A stretch of 64,000 nt of DNA from Clarkia xantiana subsp. parviflora (Eukaryota; Streptophyta; Magnoliopsida; Myrtales; Onagraceae): NCBI GenBank assembly GCA_036873135.1, contig JAPTYO010000002.1, forward strand, positions 22,780,452 to 22,844,451. Direction: 5' to 3'. The notes beneath the pieces were generated by a model that was not told where the DNA came from, searched no databases, and was given only the letters and a program-made list of their open reading frames with translations. Made by a program: the position numbers and the translations under genes. The number at the start of each line of letters is the position of its first letter. The stretch's first letter is position 1. Below, one piece after another: positions 9,359 to 21,421 of the stretch.

Positions 9359-11245
9359 TCATGTGCTCGGGGTTGAAGAACTTGGCCCAGCTTCTGGTTG
9401 CCAATGCAAGAAGTAATTCTTCGTCGGAGGCCAGAACCAAGGAGCAGCGCCCGGAGGAAACATGACGTGTGCTTCGGGAGAATATGCATACGGCTGGAGA
9501 TGATACGGCACCATGTGAGGCGGGAACTGAAGAGCAGGGCCATTAAATGAGCTGTCTCCCAGAAACATGGATGTTGGGAGTTGGGGCGGGAATGTCGGGG
9601 CATTTTGTGTGGACTCGTGAATGATTACTCCATCGACCAGCTGTGGGGGTATGTTAATCCGTGCAGTCGCTGTATATGGGCGCAGATTATGTTCCCTCAT
9701 TGCCAGGTTTGAATGATATGGAGGAACGAGGTTTGCCGGAAAAGTCGGAGCGTTGACAGCGGCTAATAAGTAAGCAATTTGGTCGTGATTAGGGTTTCGA
9801 TTAGGAGCCGAAAGCGCCGATTGTTGGCTGCCAGGATATATAGGCATTGAGTTTGACGAGGAAGAAGCATAGAGTGTGCGAGGAACCTGTTCCATATGGA
9901 TATCGGGGTAGGATGAAGCGACCGCCGCTACCGGAGGACTCGTCTGCTGAGGGTAGTTGTCAGGATGGTTTGCTTCCTCTCCATACTGACACAACCCATT
10001 ACCAGGGATGCACAGTCGTGGATCCGGGTTCCATAATATCCAGTCCAACAGATTTCCACCGCCCCTGTTGTCGTTTGAGTAAATAATCTGGTCGTTTGGG
10101 CGGATAGCCTGCACTCCTTCATGACGATCAATCCAGTCTTGCATTTCCTTTATCAGTTGGCGTCTAGTAGAGAGGGGTGTCTTACAGTAAAGTTGAGCGT
10201 TTCCAAACTGGCCGCATCGCCCACAAGGCAATGTCAACCTGTATTTGATCGTTATTCTGGGGCGGGACTCAACCAACAGAAACATCCCCGGGACCGCCGG
10301 TCTCTCAAGGTTTACCGCAACCCTAACCCTAGGGTAGGCAAACTCCCACAGACGATTAGAGTTGAAATCAATAAAGATCACCTCCCCGACACAGACTGCG
10401 ATACGGCGGATGGTGACGATATTCATATGCCGGTTAGGGATTCCCCGAATTTCGACCCACATAGCTACTCGGTCGAATGGGATAGAGGCTGGGACGATGT
10501 CATGCAAACACTCCATCAACACCAAAATCGCTCCACCCGAGATATGAAATGGGCTGTTCGCTAGGGTTTCCAAGAGTGAGACACGGTGGTGGAAAGTGAA
10601 CACGAAAATACCGTCCCTTCGCCGGAAAATACGAGGTAAGGATGGAAGTCTCCAGTTTCGCTCCACATAACGACGGACCAGTTCATCTCGGATGGGGTTG
10701 TAACAGAGGACGCGGCCGCTCAGCATTCGACTCCAAACTGAATCCATTTCAAAGGGTGTACTGGATAGGAGGATTCGGCTGATGTGGGAAGATGTATATT
10801 GAGCCGGTGTGGGATAAAGAGACAGAGGGAGGAGTAGCGTCGCATCGGAAGGCGGAAAGACTTTCCACTCCAACAGGCAAAGTTTCCCCCGCAGTTCATC
10901 ATTGCTTGCGGAGTCCAAGAGGCGAAGAAAACCCCAGAGAGAGATACAGGCGTGGAAGGAATACCACCAGACCACGTAAATGCCACCTTTCGAACGCAAG
11001 CGTCTGGGAAGGTGGAAGGCCAGGGTAGGTACGTAGAGAAAAGATATCGGCGGCTCAAAAAAAGCAAAATCAGGATTTCTATATGGAAAATGTCGCGTCT
11101 TGAAAATATCATCATGAACTGTGATGTAGAGGATTGCAAAGAGATGGATATGTGTCACCGGAGGCAAGGGGATTGGGAGGGCTCCGACGAGAGTCGAAAA
11201 ACCTTGAAGATAGGGTTTGCATTGGGAGAGACGACATGACGTCAT
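9359..11245 (-). pseudogene. LINE ORF1 (DUF4283 gag-like RNA-binding protein)
   Basis: The frame is open for 628 codons. The natural start is more likely the internal Met at 10747 (residue 167), where the DUF4283-like domain begins (MDSVWSRMLSGRVL). The domain runs to about residue 310 (RVAMWVEIRGIPNRHM, then VGEVIFIDFNSNR). A zinc-knuckle motif follows (CGRCGQFGNAQLYC, about residue 340) in which Asn stands where the usual CCHC pattern has His. The C-terminal half is Pro-rich. In plant L1 elements this protein packages the RNA. The residues upstream of 10747 probably represent translated 5' UTR. Its ORF2 partner at 1-1361 is broken, so the element is dead. Confidence 0.75.
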
Positions 11246-11954
11246 GTTAGAGAGATTTAAGTTCGGAAAAAAAATCGGACATCCCCTTCCTGTGATCTTG
11301 ATCCTCTATATCTTGGCCCAACCTGTTTTTCATATTAATAAAAACTAATGAATTTTCATATTTTATATTTTTATTATACATAAATAATTTAATTATTAAT
11401 CCACATTTTACATTGTATTTTCTATTCAAGTAAGACTTATTATTTAAATATCATTGACTTAATTTTTTTTATTCGGAAATTCATTTTTTAAATTAGTATA
11501 TATGAATATAAAATATTTACTTTATTCTTAATATTTTTATAGTGGTGTAATTAAAATATAAGATATCATATGTTAGTCAGAAGTTCTTCTCTTTTATGTT
11601 CGTAAGAAAATATATGTTCATAAATTAAAATACCGTATTAATTAAAGTTGTGGTTGTTTGATTACACGATATTTAAAAGTATATATATATATATTAAATT
11701 AACTAAATATATTTAAAAACATTAGAATTTAATATTATTATTTTATTATATGAATTTTACATTAAAAATTTACATTATTATTATTTAAAATCTACATAAA
11801 ATTATCATTTTGCCACATATTAATATTTAATTTAATATTTCACAATTATATTTCTTTAGAAATAGATGAGATAGATGGTTAGTTTGTCACTATTGTCCAG
11901 TCTATAGGTAATCTTCTTTAAATCTCTAAGTACTATCTATTTTATAGCAAGATT
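11246..11954. other. AT-rich intergenic DNA
   Basis: The LINE 5' UTR probably ends between 11246 and 11320. The rest is AT-rich with a short AT run near 11680; no gene or repeat boundary is recognised. Confidence 0.5.
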
Positions 11955-12362
11955 TAGGGTGTAAGTCTACTCAATCAAAATTCGAATTAGACTTGAAAAA
12001 TTTATGTAGTTTTTGAGCTTGAGCTTTTTAGTCTATCAGTGATCAAACTTAATAATACTCAGTTCGAACTACCCACGAGCTAAACGAGCTTTAAAATATC
12101 ATAAGTCAACCAAGTTTATGTCGAGTTCGGTTTATTTAGTCATGAGAAATGCTAACTTATTGTAAATTATAATGGACTTACAAGAGTTGAACTTGATTTT
12201 GCAGTCTTGAAATAGTTATAATGGGTTTTTAGAGTCAGGCTTGATTATATTGAGTTTGAATGCAAGCCGAGAGTTCAAGCTAAAAAAATTGAACTCAACA
12301 GACTAGAGCTCGATAGTTTCTTATCGAGTCGAGCTTAACATATGGGCTCTTTTACATCCCTA
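11955..12362. mobile_element. Probable hAT-type MITE
   Basis: It starts TAGGGTGTAAG and ends TTTTACATCCCTA, inverted repeats with one indel. The interior is rich in GAGCTCGA and AAGCTTGA-like words, as in common plant hAT-derived MITEs with TAGGG-TGTAAA ends. A clean 8-bp duplication is not visible (GCAAGATT against GCCACCAT), so the insertion is old or the ends are slightly off. Confidence 0.5.
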
Positions 12363-12504
12363 GCCACCATAAGTCCTCTCTCAAATGTGAACGTTATTTT
12401 GCCCTCGAACTTATGTCAAATTTCGGATTTCATCCTCGGGCGGGCCAAGTCACTGGCGCAAGCAGAGCTAGCTCGGGCCCATGCATAGTCGACTTGAGTG
12501 GAGG

Positions 12505-12512
12505 CTCAGACC
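12505..12512. repeat. 8-bp target duplication CTCAGACC (partner 13216-13223)
   Basis: An exact 8-bp direct repeat lies immediately outside both inverted repeats of the element 12513-13215. This length is diagnostic of hAT transposition. Confidence 0.85.
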
Positions 12513-13215
12513 TAGGGATGGCAATTTGTCAAAAGTCGCGGTTTTAACCCACATCCATATCCACACCGCATACTTTTCGTGTAATCCATATCTAACACAT
12601 ATCCATGTAATATTTTGTGGATCACCCATATCCACACCTCGACACCATACAGTTACCCGCACCGCATCGTACTGTATCGACGAAATCTGTTGTGGCCGTC
12701 TGGAGTCGGAGTTGTGGCCGACCGGAGTAGGGTGGTCGCCGGCTGGAGTAGGGTGGTGGCCGATCAGAGTCGGGTTGGTGGTCGCTGGAGTCGGGTTGGT
12801 GGTCGTCGGAGTCGTGGTGGTGGCAGCCGGAGTTGAGCGGTGGGTGGCCGGCCGGAGTTGGGTGGTGGTCGCCGGAGCAGGGCAGTGGCCGGCCGGAGTC
12901 GTGGTGGTAGCCGATTGAATTAGTAGTGATGGCCGGCTGGAGTCGTGGAAGTGGCCGATCCGATTCATGGCCGATCGAAGTACGATTTTGATTGATTTTC
13001 GTAGAAGTGACCGATCCGATTAGTGGCCGATCGAAGTACGATTTTGATTGATTTTAGTTAAATTACAGATATCTGCGGTTTATACGGAACAACCTGTATC
13101 CAATCCATATCTATATGGATATATTTCAAATATCTGCATTTGCTCCGCGTTGATATGAAATGTGGCGTGTTTTATCTGCGGGCGAGTAAAAATCATATAT
13201 CCATTGCCATCCTTA
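12513..13215. mobile_element. Non-autonomous hAT transposon (703 bp)
   Basis: The 13-bp terminal inverted repeats are TAGGGATGGCAAT at the left and TAAGGATGGCAAT (read inward) at the right, flanked by an exact 8-bp duplication. It has no transposase. Subterminal parts carry ATCCATATCCACA-like words at the left and the related TATCCATATGGATAT-like words at the right. The core (about 12690-12960) is a GC-rich degenerate repeat, which is unusual in this AT-rich setting. Confidence 0.85.
12690..12960. repeat. GC-rich degenerate minisatellite inside the hAT element
   Basis: About a dozen imperfect copies of a 20-24 bp unit of the form GTGGCCGGCCGGAGTNGGGTG. It gives long open frames on both strands that look like repeat artefacts. 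Confidence 0.65.
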
Positions 13216-13223
13216 CTCAGACC

Positions 13224-13588
13224 CTAATAGACCATACTCAGGCTCAGGGAGAATAAGAGCGTTCATAAGGAAATAGAAGACTAACGATTTTGTCAACTAT
13301 ACTTTCTTTGGCATTTGAAGGGAACTCATTTTACTTTGAAGAGAAACCAGACCCATGACACTACTAAACCTAGAAAACGAACTAAATGCTCGAAGGAGAC
13401 GCTAAAACCCTAGATGCGTCCACCGAGCCAGAATGTCTGTTTTCTTTCTACATCTCTGTTCAATTTCCTATAGTATCTTCTTATCTATGATTTGAACCCT
13501 TATGAAGTCTGTTCAATTTATGGTCTTCTCTATCAAAATGACTCATTCCCTATTGCATTCTGAATTACAATACCCTAAATCACACTCC
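13224..13588 (-). other. 3' flank and probable 3' UTR of the PP2C gene
   Basis: No coding sequence is seen. The region lies downstream of the phosphatase stop codon on the minus strand and should hold its 3' UTR. Confidence 0.45.
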
Positions 13589-13713
13589 TCAGAAGTACTT
13601 CCCGGACGACTTCCAGATTCTTCCCTCGAGAGACACAATCATAACGGTGACATCATCATGGTACTTCCTACGATCGCCTTGCGGGATGTCCAGTAATTCA
13701 TTCAACTCCATTC
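13589..13713 (-). pseudogene. PLL: PP2C exon 4
   Basis: It encodes [20 protein letters not shown] followed by [11 protein letters not shown] and ends with a TGA at 13591-13589. The acceptor TATGCAG lies at 13714-13720. It contains the last metal-binding Asp (HDDVTV). Confidence 0.85.
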
Positions 13714-13797
13714 CTGCATATACATACGATACCAAAGCATATGAATGTTTATAACTGAAGGGCTACATTGAATGGATAGATTGGAATTTTTGGGTAC

Positions 13798-14062
13798 CTG
13801 CTTTTTTGGTTGCACGAGAAAGGAGTTCTTCGATCAAGTGCTGAGCTGGATCCCCATCAGGGAATCGCTCCAAAAAACCCTCGATTTCGGCAACAACTTC
13901 TTGATTGGTGAAGTACTGGTACAATCCATCAGAAGACAGGACCAAGAACTGGTCTCTTGGGCAAAGTTTATGGTGGTGCAGAGATGGAGTGCATGAAATG
14001 TACGGTGCAATACCAATGTAGTTGTTTCGGAACATTTCAAGAACTGCATCATTTAACTTGGG
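13798..14062 (-). pseudogene. PLL: PP2C exon 3
   Basis: It runs from PKLNDAVLEMFRNNYIG to SRATKKA, with acceptor CTTGCAG and donor GTACCC. It includes the SSDGLYQYF motif. Confidence 0.85.
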
Positions 14063-14135
14063 CTGCAAGGTACCAAAATCACTACTGAGGTATTCTTTCA
14101 AAATTGAGACTTGGAGCACAAGTTTTAAGTTTTAC

Positions 14136-14249
14136 CTGTTTGAGAAAACCTGCACCGAACGCTCTAGTCACCTTGAGACGACCTTTGACTCTGCCATTGA
14201 CAATGCATCTCTTGTCATCGGGATGCTCACTCTTGATTCTTATTACTTC
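14136..14249 (-). pseudogene. PLL: PP2C exon 2
   Basis: It encodes [14 protein letters not shown] through [12 protein letters not shown], with acceptor TTGTGCAG and donor GTAAAA. The intron to exon 1 (14250-14901) contains no other feature. Confidence 0.85.
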
Positions 14250-14901
14250 CTGCACAAGTCGAGGAAGAATAAGATTACTTAGCGGCTAAGGTAACTGAAT
14301 CAAACAAATTAATGAGTTTCAGGCTGCTGTCTCATAATTTAACAAGACAAGCCTTCCCAATAATCTCAGTTTGAAGACATCCTTTTCTTTGTTCTTATTA
14401 ACATAAAAATAAACCAGATTGAATTCTCTGCAATATGAAATCCTCTTCATGTCCCACAGCAATAGTAAAAGGAACTACCCCTGCATCTTCCAAATTTAAG
14501 CAATTGAAAACGAAGCAGAAAAATATGTGTGACAAATATGTAGACAAAAACAATGGTTAGAAAGGAAGCTTCCTATATTGTCTTGTTTGAAGATGCCACC
14601 GGAATCTAGATGACATTACTCCCTGAAATTAACAAGACGGAGCGGAACCACTGCAAAATCTTATGGAAATTGACAATATTTTTCTAAAAAGGCAAACTTG
14701 GACCGATTTTTTACTTTCTAGTATCTTATTTGAGCAGGAATTTAATAGTACATTGCTGTATATACCTAAGTGAAGTGCACTACAGTCTACACTAAGTTTG
14801 AATAAAAAGGCAGTATTTCTTACTCAATGCAAATAACTATATTGCAATAGCCAAAATCCATTTAATTGAAGATATAATAACTCGAGATTTCAAAAACTTA
14901 C

Positions 14902-14918
14902 TTCTTCGATGCTGGTAT
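14902..14918 (-). pseudogene. PLL: PP2C exon 1, detached 3' end
   Basis: The last 12 bases of exon 1 (SIEE codons) precede donor GTAAGT at 14901-14896. They are separated from the rest of exon 1 by the Copia element. GGTAT (14914-14918) is the duplicated target. Confidence 0.85.
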
Positions 14919-15711
14919 TGTTGGAAAATGGGCCAATTTTTATTAATTTTTTTTTTTTTGGACTAATCTTGTTTAGAGCCCAAATGTTTTTTATTATTGA
15001 GCCCAATGTTAAATCTAGCCCATTTTTTGTGAATGGAATTTGTGAAAAGAGTTTTGTACCACATCGAATAGATGAGCTCTCATCCTCCCTTCTCTTCTCC
15101 TATATAAAGGAGTCTTCCTCTTCACTTTTTTTTGGTAGAAGAAAATGAGATCTCTTCCTTTTGGTTGAGTATCCAATATTTTCGGAATCCATATTTTTTT
15201 TTGGAATCCAAGTTATTTTTCTCCTCCTCTGTTCTTCGTGTTGACGAATTGCAGAGTTCTTCTTAGGTTGATTTCGACTTATGTCGTGTTCAACCTTTCT
15301 AGTTGTTTTTAGCCGTTGTCGTCGGCATTTCTGTTCTTTGTATGAGTTCAGGTATTGGGTTCAGTTCGGTCGAGCGTGTTGCATGCATAACACGATTCGA
15401 TGACACTGTTGAATCCTGGGAGGTGATCGCCCCTTGTATAAACCCCTTTGCATAACCCGAGGGTGGGGAGGGGCGAAATTGCCTTAAGGAGACTGTGATT
15501 AGCACGGGCCTCAGTATATAAAATACGTATTCGGTTTGTGTCGATTTTACGTATAATTTCGGTGTTGCCTATATTTTGCATGTTAACTGGTATAGTTACA
15601 TGTAAGTAACCGAAATTTGACTAATTGCTTTTTAGTCATTGAATTTTAGAATATTGCATTTTGGTCCTCGGACTTTGTAAATTTGCATATTTACCCTCAA
15701 TAATTCCAACA
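14919..15711 (+). repeat. 5' LTR of the PP2C-inserted Copia
   Basis: It is nearly identical to 20627-21421. A TATA box in CTCCTATATAAAGGAG lies at 15097-15112. Confidence 0.88.
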
Positions 15712-18700
15712 ATCTTAAGGCAAATTTCTATTTGTTGGTTTTATGAGAGGATGCTTAATTGAATTTTGAGATTCAATTTTTTGGAGAAAATTATTTATTC
15801 TCTAAAAGTTCACAAATATTGTCGAACAATGATGTTGAAAAATGTGAACATGCTCGAGAGCACATGCGAATGATAAAATCGCTAAGGCCATTTAGGTCGT
15901 CGAGACTGGTAAAGTCGTCAAAAGCTGTTGAGGCTATTAGGACAGTTGAGGTCGCTAAGTCGTTGAGACTACTATGACTAATCAAGATGGTCAATGTTGT
16001 TAAACCTATTAAGGCATCCGATATTGATATGTTTGCTAATGAGGCTTTGGTCACTTGACCCACTTTAGCCGTTGAGGGTTATGGGGTCGTTGAATCAATT
16101 GTTGAAAATTGAATTAGGAAGTCGGTTAAAGCCGATTTAGAGTGTATGACAATTGTTATGGAAATTTTATTTCCTTGTCTAAAACACTGATTATTACATT
16201 TGATATAAATGTACGTGTGAATCAATGAATCGATTGCACACACCTGAACCTTGGCACGTATGTACGCCGCGATATGTGTACATGAGTGTTTACTCAGAAG
16301 GTTAGCTCCGTGTGGGTTTGGTTTTGTCAAAACCGAAATTAACCGTGTCCAGGTTTATTTTCTGTCCAACAGAGAAAAAAAATTTTGATTTTTGTAATTG
16401 AAGTGATTAAACTTAATTACTGAAATCAGAAATTCAAATTGTTATTTGAATTTTAGTAATCTGAATTTGATGTCCCGGATTACTATTGTGGGGTCGGGTA
16501 CGAACCACTCGGACTTCTTAAAAAAAAAAAAAATCTCAAGGAGTTGGTCATAGGTCCAATGTTTGAACGCTACTCAATGAGAATGTAGCTAACACTTGGC
16601 GGACAACTCTAAAATTGGGAAAGACCACGATCTTCTCGATGTGGTCTATAAATATTATTATTCTAGCGAGTGATGCTATCACATATACCGACGCCTTGAT
16701 TACCGAGGTTGGACACTCGTTTAGGCCGCCGTCTATAATGCAAAGAAAGTCGCCGAGACTTACTTCAAAAGTTGAAGTCAAAAGATGGAATTCTTTTTGA
16801 CAATTCTAAAAAAAAAAATGAGGAGGAAGCGTCCCTATTGGGAGCACTCGAAATCGTCAAAAGAACTGTACGTTAAATACAGATAGACGAAAAATTTGAT
16901 TGGATGAAGTTGAATTACTTTAAGTGTAATGGCTGTAGTGCCTGAAGTAAACATGAATAAAAATGTTTTTGCATTGGGCGTAGTGCCTATAGTGAACATG
17001 AGATAAGAATGTTCCTTCTTGTGCTAAATTTGTGGCACAATAATTTAGAACATGTTAATTACGATACCTTGCAGAGGTTATCTAACATGGTTCATATTCC
17101 TAAAATCAAAATAGATCAATAACTTAAATGTGAAGTTTGCGTTGAAGCGAAACTTATTCGGCCGAAAGGATTACCGAACTTCTTGGTCTAAATACATAGC
17201 GAAGTTTGTGACTTAATATATGTCCAAACGCGAGGCGGGAAATAAGTACTTCATTACTTTCGTAGATGATAGTACGAAATATCGCTATGTGTACTTGACG
17301 AAGGAAAAAATGAAACAATTAACAAATTCAAGGTTTACAAACAAAAACTTGAGTTTCAACTATTAATTGTTTTCGCAATGAGAAATGCGGCAACGATTAT
17401 TCTCTGTTTAGAGAATGTTGACTTAAACACGATTTAATCGGTGAAGTCATTGCACACCCCATAAAACTCCGATGGAGTTGGGTTGCGGGTTCGATCCAAC
17501 CGGGCAACGTTTTAATGTTTATTTTGAACTAATTAGTATTAATAACGTTGTCGACGGTCAAGGTTTTGGCTTAGTGTGCATTAGATAAAAATATGAAAAT
17601 GTTGTTTTGGCACTTGCGGTGCAACAGTCGAGGCCTTTTATTGGTCTGAGGATCATACCGTTTGAGAAACGCAACGGTCTGGAAAAAAAAATGTTGATGT
17701 GTTAATGGTCTGAGGATCTACAACGATAAAAGGATGATCCGAGGATCAATGATGATGTGGTTGAGAATTAGTAATAACTTCATACCCAACTCGTGTGTTA
17801 ACACATTACATTTTTCTGGTAGAAATTAAAATAGTATGGTTGAGACCATGTTTGTTTTAGGGTTATGACGGGGTAGCTATTTTAACTAGCAATTACCTTT
17901 TGAATAAGGTACCCCATAAGAAGGAAGATAAAACTATGTTTGATTTGTGCCTTCGAATGTGGGGGGTGTCTTGCTAAAAATTATGATACCTCTACGGAAA
18001 AGACGCATACATTCCATAAACCGTTGATTGCATTTTCATAGGGTTTGCTCAGAATAGTAACGTGTATCGATTTGAGTCGAAAGTGTCAAATAAACACAAA
18101 GATACGTTAATGTAATCAATAAATGCATATTTCTTTGGAAAATGTATTTTTTGGCTAAGTCTAGAGGAGAGGCAAGCATATGAGACTATAGAGGAAAAAT
18201 AGTCAAGACCGAGAACATGGAGGGCATGTTGAGGTCGAGCCCATGATGAGTAAAAGGGCGAGGATTGAAAATCCTATGGTCCAGTTTTTTGACCTATATG
18301 CTTGAAGCCGAACCTTAGACTTACCACGAAGATGTAAACTCTTCTAAGAGACCTCTATGAAAATAGGCAATCAATAGTGAAATTGAGTCCATCTTGCAGA
18401 ACCGCACTTGGGAGCTGGTGGATCTTCCGCCCGGAGACAAACCGTTATGCTACAAATGGATATTCAAATGTAAAATGAAAGAAGATGGATCAATTGATAA
18501 TTACAAAGCCCGACTTGTCATAAAAGATTATAGACAAAAGGAATGGTGGAATTATTTTGATACATATTCTCCAGTAACTAGAATCACATTCATAAGGATG
18601 GTGCTTGCGATTGCAGCCTTGAAAATTCTAGAAATACATCAAATGGATGTGAAAACAAACCTGAGGGTTTCTCTGCGCGAGAGCAGGAAAAGAAAGTCTG

Positions 18701-20626
18701 TAAGCTTGTCAAATCTATGTATAGTCTTAGGCAGATGCCTAGACAATGGCTTTATAAATTTGACAGCGTTTTATTGGAGAAACGTTTCAAAATAAATAAG
18801 TATGAAAAACGTTTTACGTTGATGACATACTAATCGTTGGAAATAACGATGAGGTGGTCCGGTCCACTGGACCTATGTTGAATTTGAGTATTGACCTGGA
18901 AGACATGGATCTTGTCGATGTGATCTTTGGATTAAAACTCATTAGATCATCAGAAGGTCTCATTCTAAGTCAAATTCATATATTGACAAGTATTTGGATA
19001 AATTCAACAAAGATGACAAGAACGAGGTCAGTACTCCAATAGATACGAGTAAGTAATTTCAAAGAACAAGGGAGAATGGTTTTCCCAAATTGAGTACGCT
19101 CGGATTATTGGAAGTGTCATGTACTTAATGTCATGCACTAGACCAGATATCGCTCACGTTGTAAGTGTATTGAGTCGATATACGAGTAACCCTAGTGTTG
19201 TCCACTAGAACGGGGTAATCAGGGTACTTAGGTATCTGAGACATATTCGTAATCATGGTCTACACAAAGAGATATCCTTATGTGATAGAGTGTTATAGTG
19301 ATGCAAAATGGATATCCGATTAGACACTATCACCTTGAGTATAAGGGGTTACGTATTCACCTTACGAGGTGCAACAGTGTCGTAGAAAATCCTCAAAACA
19401 AACAGTCATAGCCAGATCGACGATCAAGTATGTGTTATTGTACTGGAGAAATGTGCCGAAGATGCAGAATGGCTATGTCATTTTCTCGAGGATTTTACTA
19501 ATTGGCCAAAACCTGTGTTAGTGCAAAGATTGATGGTTTGTTTTGGTTTAATCCAAATTAAATCCAATCTAATGAAATGTTGAAGATTTTCTTTAAGAGA
19601 CAAGGTTAAAGCAGAAATAAGTGGTGCACCCCCCATTTGGCATGAAAACCTTTGTTAAAGGTTGGGAAATGGGACACTTTGCGAAACTGTTGTTCACAAA
19701 AGAATCAATCTAAATTTAGATGTTGGATTAACAAAATTATTCCTGCAGGAAATGATAGTCTGAGGACTTTGTTGGTTTCAGAACATTGATGCAACGTTGC
19801 GACGATCAATCTGTATAACACAGTATAACCTGCATAATGGAATGTTTAGACATATACGTCATAATTCCATTAGACAGTTGCTCTCAAATATATTTATTGT
19901 GTCCGATATCGTAAAGTCGGCAGATAAATAGCGGATCCGCTACCCGAAAGGGTTAACCAGAGAGTTATTTGGCCAAGCGTCGAAAGGAATGGGGCTAAAG
20001 CCCGTCGAGGAAACACTCTTGAGATGGAAAACCCAACCATGATGACTGGAGATCCCAAGAACTTGGTTCAATGGGACAACCTAATCACAAGAGTGAGTGT
20101 TGTCACTGTGGGGGTCAAACCCCAAAGCCCATTCATATGATGCAAACAGTGATGGAGAAGAGGTTAAGCTTTTGCTGGTGTTGATCTTATAACAGTAATT
20201 GGAAATTACTTAATCAAGGTCATTTTCACACAAAGCTTTTAATGATTCGTAAGGAGAACTCAGAGTCGTGAAGATGCTCTTGAGACATAGAATCACCTAT
20301 GCGAGTGAGAAGTGGGGCCGCTTCGAAAGGAATTGTTGAGGGCGCAATTTTTAGAAACGCTTGCAGAACCAGGCGAGTGATCCAGGGCCTAGGGATCACA
20401 GGGCGTGAACCGAACCATACTAGGAAGGTACCTGTGTGGGTTATGTCGTCATCTACACCAACGACAGTCGGTTCAAGGACATCGTGTCTACCGACCAGTC
20501 AGTAGAGAAGACATGATCTCACAAGGGATAGGTTCAAAGGGGTTACCCCTACCTATCCTTTGCAGGTATTGACCGTTGAACTCAAAATTCGTGTCTAAAT
20601 TTTCAATTTCCATTCATGTGGGGGAT
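15712..20626 (+). pseudogene. Decayed Copia gag-pol region
   Basis: Fragments can be recognised in order. Near 17220-17310 there is integrase-like sequence (GGNKYFITFVDDSTKYRY in part). From 18394 comes the reverse transcriptase start (RTWELVDLPPGDKPLCYKWI, then YKARLV and HQMDVKTN). Further RT pieces lie near 18815-19000, and RNase H-like sequence lies around 19100-19480. Every part is interrupted by stops or shifts. The stretch 19500-20626 has no recognisable domain. Confidence 0.7.
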
Positions 20627-21421
20627 TGTTGGAAAATGGGCCAATTTTTATTAATTATTATTTTTTTTGGACTAATCTTGTTTAGAGCCCAAATGTTTTT
20701 TATTATTGAGCCCAATGTTAAATCTAGCCCATTTTTTGTGAATGGAATTTGTGAAAAGAGTTTTGTACCACATCGAATAGATGAGCTCTCATCCTCCCTT
20801 CTCTTCTCCTATATAAAGGAGTCTTCCTCTTCACTTTTTTTTGGTAGAAGAAAATGAGATCTCTTACTTTTGGTTGAGTATCCAATATTTTCGGAATCCA
20901 TATTTTTTTTTTGGAATCCAAGTTATTTTTCTCATCCTCTGTTCTTCGTGTTGACGAATTGCAGAGTTCTTCTTAGGTTGATTTCGACTTATGTCGTGTT
21001 CAACCTTTCTAATTGTTTTTAGCCGTTGTCGTCGGCATTTCTGTTCTTTGTATGAGTTCAGGTATTGGGTTCGGTTCGGTCGAGCGTGTTGCATGCATAA
21101 CACGATTCGATGACACTGTTGAATTCTGGGAGGTGATCGCCCCTTGTATAAACCCCTTTGCATAACCCGAGGGTGGGGAGGGGCGAAATTGCCTTAAGGA
21201 GACTGTGATTAGCACGGGCCTCAGTATATAAAATACGTATTCGGTTTGTGTCGATTTTACGTATAATTTCGGTGTTGCCTATATTTTGCATGTTAACTGG
21301 TATAGTTACATGTAAGTAACTGAAATTTGACTAATTGCTTTTTAGTCATTGAATTTTAGAATATTGCATTTTGATCCTCGGACTTTATAAATTTGCATAT
21401 TTACCCTCAATAATTCCAACA
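20627..21421 (+). repeat. 3' LTR of the PP2C-inserted Copia
   Basis: It ends AATTCCAACA directly at the duplicated GGTAT of exon 1. Read from the phosphatase side it adds four codons and then a stop after DHNT. Confidence 0.88.

Larger units (their letters stand above)
14919..21421 (+). mobile_element. Copia retrotransposon inserted in PP2C exon 1
   Basis: LTRs of 793 bp (14919-15711) and 795 bp (20627-21421) begin TGTTGG and end CCAACA. They differ at roughly ten sites and are flanked by the GGTAT duplication (14914-14918 and 21422-21426). A polypurine run (GTGGGGGAT) precedes the 3' LTR. The base sequence after the 5' LTR does not match the usual initiator-Met primer site. The internal 4.9 kb is Copia-derived but full of stops and frameshifts, so mobilisation must have used proteins from another element. 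Confidence 0.88.

Noticed and set aside
17440..17520. tRNA gene suggested by a B box (GGTTCGATCC) in the decayed Copia
   Set aside because: No A box at proper distance and no cloverleaf stems could be drawn.
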